Source: an uncultured SAR86 cluster bacterium (GTDB lineage Bacteria; Pseudomonadota; Gammaproteobacteria; Magnimaribacterales; Magnimaribacteraceae). From it: DNA of 64,000 bases. The stretch lies in contig CACNCK010000001.1 in assembly GCA_902618945.1 (NCBI GenBank), positions 174,160-238,159 on the forward strand. Reading direction: 5' to 3'. Both the position numbers and the translations under genes were made by a program. The notes beneath the pieces are model-generated. The model had not been told where the DNA came from. It searched no databases and saw nothing but the letters and a program-made list of their open reading frames with translations. How positions within the stretch are numbered: position 1 is the first letter of the stretch; every line of letters starts with the position of its first letter. Positions 40,015-48,554 of this stretch are shown here, piece after piece.

Positions 40015-40673
40015 TACCTGTCATAACAATAGATGGTCCTAGCGGTGCTGGAAAAGGAACAATTGCTCAAATGCTGGCTATTGAATTGAACTGGAATATT
40101 TTGGATAGCGGTGCTTTGTATAGAACATTAGCTTATTTCATGAAAGAAAACTCTATCGGCATAGAGAATTTTGAAGAAAATCATAATATGTTAAAAACAA
40201 GATTTAAGGTTTCATTCGATCCAGGCACTCCTGGAGAGCCAGTTAGAGTTTTGTTTGAGAATCAAGATATTACGTCTATTGTAAGAACAGAGAGGATGGC
40301 TCAATTAACATCAGATTTGGCTGCAGAACCGACAATAAGGGAATTTATCAAGCCTTGTCAGAGAGAGTTTATGACTCCTCCAGGCTTGATTGCAGATGGT
40401 AGAGATATGGGTACAGTCATTTTTCCCGATGCGAAACATAAAATCTTCCTAACTGCCTCAGCAGAAGAAAGAGCCAAAAGAAGGCAAACACAGTTGAAAA
40501 GACAGGGTTTGGAGGTTAACATGCGATCTCTTTTACTTGAATTGGAGGAGAGGGACAGAAAGGATACCGATAGAGAACATTCTCCATTGGTCCCTGCTGA
40601 TGACTCAATAACAATTGACACAACTAACCTTGACCCTGAAGGAGTGGTAAGGGAAATAAAAAATAACCTTTAA
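40011..40673 (+). CDS. cmk: Cytidylate kinase
   Basis: VITIDGPSGAGKGTIAQMLA, LDSGALYRTLAYF, IADGRDMGTVIFPDA. Confidence 0.95.
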   Translation: MIPVITIDGPSGAGKGTIAQMLAIELNWNILDSGALYRTLAYFMKENSIGIENFEENHNMLKTRFKVSFDPGTPGEPVRVLFENQDITSIVRTERMAQLTSDLAAEPTIREFIKPCQREFMTPPGLIADGRDMGTVIFPDAKHKIFLTASAEERAKRRQTQLKRQGLEVNMRSLLLELEERDRKDTDREHSPLVPADDSITIDTTNLDPEGVVREIKNNL

Positions 40674-40681
40674 AGAAAACT

Positions 40682-42367
40682 ATGGCAGCAAATTTTGAAC
40701 AATTATTAGATGATAATTTAAGTACTGTAATTATGAAACCGGGCAGCCTAGTGACCGGCATCGTCATTGATATTTTAGATAACCATGTAGTGGTTCATGT
40801 GGGCCTAAAATCTGAGGCAGTTGTTCAGATATCAGAGTTTTACAACGAATCAGGTGAGTTGGAACTTGCAAAAGGTGACGAAGTCCAATTAACACTCGAA
40901 GCCATCGAGGATGGTCATGGAAATACGCGTGTATCTAGAGAGAAGGCCATAAAACAAGAAGTTTGGAAAAGAATAGAAGATTGTTTAGCGCAAGATTCAA
41001 TACTTAAGGGTTTAATTACTGGTTCAGTTAAAGGTGGAATGACAGTTGATGTGCAAGGTATAAAGGCTTTCTTGCCAGGGTCTCTTGCCGAGGTAGTCCC
41101 TACAAAAGATCTCGAACATTTAGTAGGCAATTATGAAGAATTTAAAGTTATTAAACTTGATAAAGATAAAAATAATGTAGTTCTTTCAAGAAAGGCCGTT
41201 CTCCAAGAAGCTAATTCAGAGGAAAGAGAAAAACTTCTCGCTACCCTTGCTGAAGGGCAAGTTGTAAAAGGTGTTGTGAAGAATCTAACTGATTATGGTG
41301 CTTTTGTTGATTTAGGAGGAATAGATGGCCTCTTACATATTACTGATATTTCATGGAGTAGAATCAATCATCCGTCAGAAGCTATTAAGATTGGAGAAAA
41401 GCTCGATGTTAAAATAATTAAGTACCTTGCTGAGGAAAAGAAAGTTTCTCTTGGTATAAAACAATTAGTAGACGATCCATGGGTTGGGATAGAGTCCAAA
41501 TTCCCTCTTAACACATCCGTAATGGCAACTGTCACAAATCTGACAGATTATGGTTTCTTTGCTGAAATAGAAAATGGGGTAGAAGGATTAGTTCATGTTT
41601 CAGAAATTGACTGGACAAATAAAAATATCCATCCCTCTAAAGTAGTCCAACTCAAGGACCAAGTTGAAGTGATGATCCTTGAGGTTGATGAAGAAAAAAG
41701 AAGGATTTCTCTAGGTCTAAAACAACTTAGAGAAAATCCATGGCAAGTTTTTGAACATACACATAACGAGGGCGATAAAGTCACCGGAGCAATCAAATCC
41801 ATCACTGATTTCGGAGTCTTTATTGAATTAGACGGAGGTATTGATGGTTTAGTTCATCTCTCTGATATTTCTTGGGATGAAAGTGAGGAATCCATAAGAT
41901 CCTTGAATAAAGGAGATATGATCGAAGCGCTGGTTTTGTCAATAGAAGCTAACAGAGAAAGGATTTCACTTGGCATTAAACAATTAATTTCTGATTCTTT
42001 CAGTGATTATGCGGATGCAAACAAAAAAGGCACTAGAGTTAAAGCTAAAATTATTGACTCTTCTGAAGATAAAATTAACTTAGAGCTCAGTAAAGATGTT
42101 AAAGGTTACTTACCAATGAAGGATTTCACTAATTCAATGTCGGAAATACCCATAGAAGAAGGTAAGGAGATTGAGGTAGTGATTGCAAATATCAATCGAA
42201 AAGATAGAGAAATAATTCTTTCTTTGAGGGCCCTAGAAAAGCAAGATGAGAAAAGTGCTTTAAAAGACAATGCTTTGAAAAATAAAGAAATTGAAGAAGC
42301 ATCTAAATCAAATATTGGTGATCTAATTAAAGCTGAGATGGAAGAAACCGATAAAGTAGATGAATAA
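40682..42367 (+). CDS. rpsA: 30S ribosomal protein S1
   Basis: Repeated S1 motifs such as GVVKNLTDYGAFVDLGGIDGLLHITDISW, GAIKSITDFGVFIELDGGIDGLVHLSDISWDE. Confidence 0.97.
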   Translation: MAANFEQLLDDNLSTVIMKPGSLVTGIVIDILDNHVVVHVGLKSEAVVQISEFYNESGELELAKGDEVQLTLEAIEDGHGNTRVSREKAIKQEVWKRIEDCLAQDSILKGLITGSVKGGMTVDVQGIKAFLPGSLAEVVPTKDLEHLVGNYEEFKVIKLDKDKNNVVLSRKAVLQEANSEEREKLLATLAEGQVVKGVVKNLTDYGAFVDLGGIDGLLHITDISWSRINHPSEAIKIGEKLDVKIIKYLAEEKKVSLGIKQLVDDPWVGIESKFPLNTSVMATVTNLTDYGFFAEIENGVEGLVHVSEIDWTNKNIHPSKVVQLKDQVEVMILEVDEEKRRISLGLKQLRENPWQVFEHTHNEGDKVTGAIKSITDFGVFIELDGGIDGLVHLSDISWDESEESIRSLNKGDMIEALVLSIEANRERISLGIKQLISDSFSDYADANKKGTRVKAKIIDSSEDKINLELSKDVKGYLPMKDFTNSMSEIPIEEGKEIEVVIANINRKDREIILSLRALEKQDEKSALKDNALKNKEIEEASKSNIGDLIKAEMEETDKVDE

Positions 42368-42638
42368 ATCAGAACTAATACAAAAAATAGCAGATAAAAA
42401 AAATCCTCTTAGTCAAAATGATATTCAGGAATCTGTTAATTCAATATTACAATTTATTTCTGAAAGTTTGCATATGTCTGATAGAGTGGAAATCAGAAAT
42501 TTTGGAACTTTTTCAGTTAGATATAGACCAGAGAGATTATCAAGAAACCCAAAGCTGGGCACAGCTATTTACGTGCAAGCAAAGCGTCATCCTTATTTCA
42601 GAGCTTCGAAATATTTGAAAGAATCTTTAAACATTTAA
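42360..42638 (+). CDS. ihfB: Integration host factor subunit beta
   Basis: MNKSELIQKIADK, VEIRNFGTFSVRYRPERLSRNPKLGTAIYVQAKRHPYFRASK; directly after rpsA. Confidence 0.94.
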   Translation: MNKSELIQKIADKKNPLSQNDIQESVNSILQFISESLHMSDRVEIRNFGTFSVRYRPERLSRNPKLGTAIYVQAKRHPYFRASKYLKESLNI

Positions 42639-42680
42639 AAAAGTAGAAGCTGTATAGTATCCTTAAGATAAGAGGGGTAT

Positions 42681-43007
42681 ATGTCAGAGGATATAAAAAA
42701 TAAGGTAAAACAAACTTTCGAAGATTCAATATCTGCTAAGCAAGAAATAATTGATAATGAATCTTATAAGGTTCAAGTAGATGCAGGAGATGTTATTGCC
42801 AACTCTATTTCAAATGGCGGCAAGTTACTTCTTTGCGGTAATGGAGGATCAGCCGCTGATGCGCAACACTTGGCTGCAGAATTCTTTGTTAGATTGACTT
42901 CAGATGTAAATAGAGAAAGTATCCCTGCTCTTTCTTTAGAACAAGATACATCGACTCTTACTTCAGTTTATCGAAGACCTTTTGTTGGAAAGCGGTTGGT
43001 TAATTAG
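42681..43007 (+). pseudogene. Truncated SIS-domain / phosphoheptose isomerase (GmhA/DiaA-like), N-terminal half only
   Basis: [27 protein letters not shown]...[17 protein letters not shown] then unrelated [11 protein letters not shown] and stop; the usual C-terminal half is absent (108 aa; full family members are roughly 190-200 aa). Confidence 0.7.
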
Positions 43008-43016
43008 AAAATAGAA

Positions 43017-43244
43017 ATGGGTTTTTCTAGCATTCTCCTATTGATATCTATCATTTTGATAGGTGTCTACTCTTTTATATTTCTAGGAATTAATGATGCA
43101 GTAGTCCAATTGGACCTATTATTTTTAGAATTAGACTTTCAGTTAGGCATCTTAATGCTATCATCTTTCTTAGTAGGAATTCTTATCACAATCGTCCTAG
43201 AACTGCTTTTCTTTTTCGCGAAGAGAAAAAATAAGGATGAGTGA
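43017..43244 (+). CDS. lapA: LapA family (DUF1049) inner-membrane protein
   Basis: Two hydrophobic helices, FIFLGINDAVVQLDLLFLELDFQLGILMLSSFLVGILI; downstream of ihfB as in other gammaproteobacteria. Confidence 0.75.
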   Translation: MGFSSILLLISIILIGVYSFIFLGINDAVVQLDLLFLELDFQLGILMLSSFLVGILITIVLELLFFFAKRKNKDE

Positions 43245-44718
43245 TATCAGAAAAAAAATTTGTAATGAACTCTTATTACTTGGTAAGGGTTTAGAAAATA
43301 CTCATCTATCTGAATTACATACCGAACGATATCAAGAGAAGAGAATCATTAAAAATTCACTTCTAAATTTTGATTATTCCAAACAAAGAATTGATGAAAA
43401 AGTTGTCGACTACCTTCTAAAGATCCCCGACCTAATAAATTTAAAGGATTCACTTCAAGCGTTATTTGATGGGAATATAATTAATCCTTCCGAAGGAAGA
43501 ACTGTATCTCATACAATTTACAGAGATAAAAATTCTAATGAAAGATTCAAAATCATCTTTTCAGAAAGAGAAAAAATTAAATCTTTCTTAGAGAAGAATA
43601 TTCTCAAGACTATTAAAAATGTAATTTGCTTGAGCATCGGAGGGTCTAGGTTAGGACCAGAGTTGTTGAGTGAATTTCAATCCTTAGACGGGCCTATAAA
43701 TATCTTCTTTTGTTCTAGTTTTGACCTTTTGGAGTTATGTGATGTTTTAAGAGAATGTAATCAAAACGAAACTATAATTATTGTTTCCTCAAAATCCTTT
43801 GAGACATCTGAGATACTTAAGAATCTTGATCATGCCAAGTCTTGGTTTAGCCAAGATCCTGATATCGAATGTAATGATCATTTGTATGGCATATCTGCCA
43901 ATACCTCAGCAATGACTGCACATGGGATAAAGGATAGTAATCAATTTCAGATTTTAGATTCTTTAGGAGGAAGATTTTCGATATGGTCCTCTATTAGTTT
44001 ACCTGCTTTCATAAATACAAACTTTAACTCTTATCTTGATTTGCTTGAGGGTGCGCGTTTAGCTGATGAGCATACAAGAAAAGCATCATGGGAATCTAAT
44101 ATCCCAGTTGTGATGGCACTTTTAAGCGTGTGGAATGCAAGCTCTCTAAATATAAATAATCATGGCATATTTACTTATAATTTTAGGTTACGTTCGTTAA
44201 CTAAATATATTGCTCAACTATCCATGGAGAGTAATGGAAAATCTATCAACTTCGACTCTCAAGAATCAGTTTTTTGCACTTCTCCCTTGATCTGGGGTGG
44301 CTATGGTATTGAATTACAGCATTCTAAATTTCAATGGCTGATGCAAGGTAAGACAGCAACCTCTTGCGATTTTATTGGATTAAATAATGGTAAAGAAGAG
44401 ACAGTTGATTCTTATGAAATGCTTTTGTCACAGGTTTTGGCGATGACTTATGGAAAAGAAGACAAAGAGTGTCCTTACAAAACAATAAAAGGAAATAATC
44501 CTTGTTCAATTTTGCAGCTCAATTCCATCGATCTAAAAAGCTTAGGGTTTTTATTGGCTATATATGAGCACAAAGCATTTATAGAAGCTTCTATACTAGG
44601 CATAGATCCTTTTGATCAATGGGGTGTTCAGTTAGGTAAAAGTATTGCCTTGAAATCTAAACATGACAAAGAATTTTTAAACGAGAAGTTTTCCAAGAGT
44701 ATTCTCCCTAAATCCTAG
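43237..44718 (+). CDS. pgi: Glucose-6-phosphate isomerase
   Basis: EGRTVSHTIYRD, CLSIGGSRLGPELL, SSKSFETSEILKN, FQWLMQGKTATSCDFIG. Confidence 0.9.
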   Translation: MSDIRKKICNELLLLGKGLENTHLSELHTERYQEKRIIKNSLLNFDYSKQRIDEKVVDYLLKIPDLINLKDSLQALFDGNIINPSEGRTVSHTIYRDKNSNERFKIIFSEREKIKSFLEKNILKTIKNVICLSIGGSRLGPELLSEFQSLDGPINIFFCSSFDLLELCDVLRECNQNETIIIVSSKSFETSEILKNLDHAKSWFSQDPDIECNDHLYGISANTSAMTAHGIKDSNQFQILDSLGGRFSIWSSISLPAFINTNFNSYLDLLEGARLADEHTRKASWESNIPVVMALLSVWNASSLNINNHGIFTYNFRLRSLTKYIAQLSMESNGKSINFDSQESVFCTSPLIWGGYGIELQHSKFQWLMQGKTATSCDFIGLNNGKEETVDSYEMLLSQVLAMTYGKEDKECPYKTIKGNNPCSILQLNSIDLKSLGFLLAIYEHKAFIEASILGIDPFDQWGVQLGKSIALKSKHDKEFLNEKFSKSILPKS

Positions 44719-44732
44719 TTTATAATCTATAT

Positions 44733-45977
44733 ATGGGCTCAAAAAAATTTAGACCAATTATCTTGGCAGGAGGTTCTGGAAAGAGGCTGTGGCCGCTCTC
44801 AACAAAAGAAAGACCTAAGCAGTTCATTCCTTTTTTTGGAGATTTCACTCTTTTTGATTTAACTCTTCAAAGAATAAATAACAGAGATATATTTAAGAAA
44901 CCTATAATAGTAACTTCTGAAGAATACCTGTATTTGGTTGAAAAATCTTTGTCGAAAACAGGCTTAGAAGTTGAAAAGATTTTCTTAGAACCAGAATCGA
45001 AGAATACTTTCTCAGCTTCTGTTTTGCCTGTGCTGGATGCCTTGAAGCGCAATAAAAAAGAAAGATACATGGTTATGCCTTCTGATCACTATATTCCTTT
45101 TAATAAATCTTTTTACGAAACATGCACAATAATTAAAAACCAATTTAGGAAAAAAGCTCTTATATTATTGGGGGTTGTACCAGATAATCCGTCTACAGAA
45201 TATGGTTATATCTCTGTAGATACCTCCAACGAAGAAATTAAACGCGTTAAATCTTTCATAGAAAAACCTGATCTTGAGAAAGCTAAACTCTTAATGAAAC
45301 AACCGGATACTTTATGGAATTCTGGGATGTTTTTCTTCGATGGCAAATGGCTTAGTGATTCTGTTCAATTAAAAAACCGAGAGATGTATTCACTTATGTA
45401 TGATCTTTTACCTACTTCAGAATTAAGTCAAGTATATTTTTATCCTGATAAAAATAAATTTTCAAAGCTTACAAACATCTCCTTCGATAGAGCATTTGTT
45501 GAATCTAATGAAGAAAATCTTGTAGTGTCTTTAGAAGCGGGTTGGACTGATCTTGGTTCATGGCATAGTTTAAGTAATCTTCATAAGGAACCGAAACATG
45601 GACTTACTCTATATTCAGAGGGAGATTATTCTAGAACTGAAAAACCTTGGGGTTACTTCGAGGTATTACTTGAATCAGAGTCTTCAAAAGTTAAAATTCT
45701 TTCTGTAGATCCTGGTCAGAAGCTTTCATTGCAAATGCATGAACATAGATCTGAAACTTGGTATGTGACTCAAGGCATCGCAACAGTTACAAAAGGAAAT
45801 ACAACTTTTAATCTTCAGCCTGGCGAGAGTGTAGAGATTGATCAGAAAGAAAGGCATAGAGTGCAAAACTCTGGTGACGAAATTTTAGAGATAATTGAGA
45901 TCCAAACTGGAACATATTTTGGAGAAGATGACATTATTCGCTTTGAGGATATTTATGGAAGAAAAGATTTTCACTGA
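44733..45977 (+). CDS. manC: Mannose-1-phosphate guanylyltransferase / mannose-6-phosphate isomerase type II (compact)
   Basis: PIILAGGSGKRLWPLSTKERPKQF, MVMPSDHYI, EKPWGYFEVL, LSLQMHEHRSETWYVTQGIATV cupin. Confidence 0.9.
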   Translation: MGSKKFRPIILAGGSGKRLWPLSTKERPKQFIPFFGDFTLFDLTLQRINNRDIFKKPIIVTSEEYLYLVEKSLSKTGLEVEKIFLEPESKNTFSASVLPVLDALKRNKKERYMVMPSDHYIPFNKSFYETCTIIKNQFRKKALILLGVVPDNPSTEYGYISVDTSNEEIKRVKSFIEKPDLEKAKLLMKQPDTLWNSGMFFFDGKWLSDSVQLKNREMYSLMYDLLPTSELSQVYFYPDKNKFSKLTNISFDRAFVESNEENLVVSLEAGWTDLGSWHSLSNLHKEPKHGLTLYSEGDYSRTEKPWGYFEVLLESESSKVKILSVDPGQKLSLQMHEHRSETWYVTQGIATVTKGNTTFNLQPGESVEIDQKERHRVQNSGDEILEIIEIQTGTYFGEDDIIRFEDIYGRKDFH

Positions 45978-47787
45978 ATCTCCTCACGTAATTCCTACTA
46001 CGGCTAAAGAGATTAAGGATTTTATTAGGGAGATTCCAGGATCTCCAGGCGTCTATAAATTTTTAGATAAATTGAAAAGGCCTATCTATATAGGAAAAGC
46101 AAAATCTCTTAACAAAAGACTTGCATCATATTTCCGAGGCTCCTCTAGATCTGAAAAGATTGATAGGTTAGTTGAATCAGCAAAGTTTATTGAATTTTCA
46201 TTAACAAACACTGAACTGGAATCTCTTCTTCATGAACAGTATCTGATTAAAAATTATAAACCTAAATTCAATGTTCAGTTTAAAGACGATAAAGGATATC
46301 CCTGGATAAAAATTGAAACACATAATACTTTTCCTGCAGCTCAATCTTTTTTGGGGAAGAAACAGGATAAAGGGAAATTTTTTGGACCTTTTCCTAATTC
46401 ATATGCTGTCAGAGATGCTCTGAAATTAATACAAAAAACTTTTAAATTAAGAAATTGCTCTGACTCTTATTTCAAAAATAGAAATAGACCTTGCTTACAA
46501 TATGAAATAGGAAGATGTTCTGCTCCATGTGTAGGTTTGATAAGCACTGAAGAATACCAAAATGAGGTAAGGGGTGCAGACCTTTTACTTTCTGGAAAAT
46601 CGGAGGTTTTAGCTAAGGAGTTTTATAGTTTGATGGATAATTTTGCTTTAAAACAGCAATATGAAAAGGCAGCCGTTTATAGAGACAGAATATCTGCTTT
46701 AAGAGATATTCAGAGAAGCCAAAGTGTTGCAGGTTTTAGGAAGAATAGAGATGCCATTTATTTATCTATCTCAAAAGGAAAACGCAAATTAGGTGTAAGC
46801 AGCGTTAAAGGAGGTTGGGTTACTGGACACAAGAATTTCATACTTGAAGAAGGTATTGAAGAGAATGAAACCTTAGAAAGTTTCATAGGTCATCATTATT
46901 TCATCTCCAAGAATTGCCCTTCCACGCTGGTTGTAGGTCAAGAGCTAAAAAACAAGAATCTTATTGAAGAGGCTCTAAGTAAATTTCATGAAAAAAAAAT
47001 CTCTATCATTACTAAACCCTCTAAGAAAGACAAAGGCCTTTTGGAAATATGTAAGGCCAATACAGAGTTTATTTTTAAAAAGGACAAAACTGATCCTGAT
47101 ATTGACTACAAGCTAGAGGAATTAAAGAGAGAATTAAAAATTAATGAGATCGATAAAATTGAGTCTTATGATATAAGTCATCATTCCGGTGACAATGCTG
47201 TAGCCGGTTGCGTAGTTTATGGTAAAGAAGGAAAGGCTAAAAACCTTTATAGAACCTACAACATAAGTAAAAAAAATTCAGGTAACGACATAGGTTCAAT
47301 GCTTGAGTTAATAGAAAGAAGGTTCTCCAACAAAAAAAATAAAATTCCGAGTCTAATAATTATTGATGGTGGCAGAACCCATTTAAAGCAAGTCCAGAAA
47401 AAGATGGAAGAAATAGGAATTTCTTTTGAGAATGTCATTTCTATTTCTAAAGGAATTAGAAGAAAGGCTTCTTTTGATTCAATTCATTTAACACGAGGAG
47501 AATCTAAGTTAGTTAAAGAAGGTTCTATATTTCACAATTTCATTCAAGAAATTAGGGACGAAACACACAGGTATGCAATATCCTCGCAAAAAAGAAAGAG
47601 TATCAAATCTTCCTTAGGATCCTCTTTGGATAATTTAACGGGAGTAGGGGATTCGAGAAAAAAACTTTTATTGAGGTATTTTGGTTCTCTAGAGCAAATA
47701 AAACGAGCAAGTATTGATGATCTGTCTGAAGTTTCCGGCATTGGTATGGTTACGGCGAAGTCAATTTATAAACAATTGCGTAATTAG
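45955..47787 (+). CDS. uvrC: Excinuclease ABC subunit C (ORF track start 45895 lies inside manC; ATG 45955 preferred)
   Basis: [68 protein letters not shown]-terminal HhH. Confidence 0.95.
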   Translation: MEEKIFTESPHVIPTTAKEIKDFIREIPGSPGVYKFLDKLKRPIYIGKAKSLNKRLASYFRGSSRSEKIDRLVESAKFIEFSLTNTELESLLHEQYLIKNYKPKFNVQFKDDKGYPWIKIETHNTFPAAQSFLGKKQDKGKFFGPFPNSYAVRDALKLIQKTFKLRNCSDSYFKNRNRPCLQYEIGRCSAPCVGLISTEEYQNEVRGADLLLSGKSEVLAKEFYSLMDNFALKQQYEKAAVYRDRISALRDIQRSQSVAGFRKNRDAIYLSISKGKRKLGVSSVKGGWVTGHKNFILEEGIEENETLESFIGHHYFISKNCPSTLVVGQELKNKNLIEEALSKFHEKKISIITKPSKKDKGLLEICKANTEFIFKKDKTDPDIDYKLEELKRELKINEIDKIESYDISHHSGDNAVAGCVVYGKEGKAKNLYRTYNISKKNSGNDIGSMLELIERRFSNKKNKIPSLIIIDGGRTHLKQVQKKMEEIGISFENVISISKGIRRKASFDSIHLTRGESKLVKEGSIFHNFIQEIRDETHRYAISSQKRKSIKSSLGSSLDNLTGVGDSRKKLLLRYFGSLEQIKRASIDDLSEVSGIGMVTAKSIYKQLRN

Positions 47788-47792
47788 TTTGG

Positions 47793-48329
47793 ATGGCAAA
47801 TTACCTGACTTTTTCAAGGATATTATTAATATTTCCAGTTCTTATATTGGCTTCACCTGAGTCTAATCCAAATAATTGGGCTGCTCTTGTATTATTTGTG
47901 ATTGCAGGCATTACTGATCACTTAGATGGATACGTTGCAAGAAAAACAGGCTCAACAAGTTCTCTGGGAGCTTTGCTTGATTTGGTAGCAGATAAACTGT
48001 TAATTATCATTACCATTTTTTATTTTATTTCTTATTCGAGTAGTCTTTTATTGATCATACCATCCACAATAATAATTTTTAGAGAAGTAGTTATTTCAGC
48101 TTTTAGGCAGCTTCTGGCTGAAAAAGAAGGAGAGAATCCTGTAAAAGTAACCTTTTTAGCTAAGAGTAAAACCACATTGCAAATTTTTGCCTTGTCTTTT
48201 TTGATTATATCGCCAAATTTTGGTCGGCCTTTCTTCTTTTTGACTGTTTGCTTGTTTTGGCTGGCAGCTTATGTCTCTCTTCATAGCTTGCTCGCATACA
48301 TAAAAAATTATAAATATCTAATTAAATAG
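47793..48329 (+). CDS. pgsA: CDP-diacylglycerol-glycerol-3-phosphate 3-phosphatidyltransferase
   Basis: [45 protein letters not shown] (CDP-alcohol phosphotransferase motif). Confidence 0.92.
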   Translation: MANYLTFSRILLIFPVLILASPESNPNNWAALVLFVIAGITDHLDGYVARKTGSTSSLGALLDLVADKLLIIITIFYFISYSSSLLLIIPSTIIIFREVVISAFRQLLAEKEGENPVKVTFLAKSKTTLQIFALSFLIISPNFGRPFFFLTVCLFWLAAYVSLHSLLAYIKNYKYLIK

Positions 48330-48366
48330 CTGGTCTAATAGTTATAGATATTTAGAATACTCCCAA

Positions 48367-48437
48367 GGCTGAGTAGCAAAGTGGTTATGCAGCGGATTGC
48401 AAATCCGTCTACGCCGGTTCGATTCCGACCTCAGCCT
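48367..48437 (+). tRNA. tRNA-Cys (GCA)
   Basis: Acceptor GGCTGAG/CTCAGCC, anticodon loop ttGCAaa, T-loop GGTTCGATTCC; CCA not encoded. Confidence 0.93.
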
Positions 48438-48462
48438 CAATGTAATATAATTAAAAGTGAAT

Positions 48463-48549
48463 GCCCGGGTGGTGGAATTGGTAGACACAAGGGACTTAAA
48501 ATCCCTCGAAGGAAACTTCGTGCCGGTTCGAGTCCGGCCCCGGGCACCA
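48463..48549 (+). tRNA. tRNA-Leu (UAA)
   Basis: Acceptor GCCCGGG/CCCGGGC, anticodon loop ctTAAaa, long variable arm tcgaaggaaacttcg, T-loop GGTTCGAGTCC, CCA encoded. Confidence 0.95.
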
Positions 48550-48554
48550 ACTCA

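Noticed and set aside
40682-42367. Tandem repeats within the ORF at 40682-42367
   Set aside because: These are the normal S1 domains of ribosomal protein S1.
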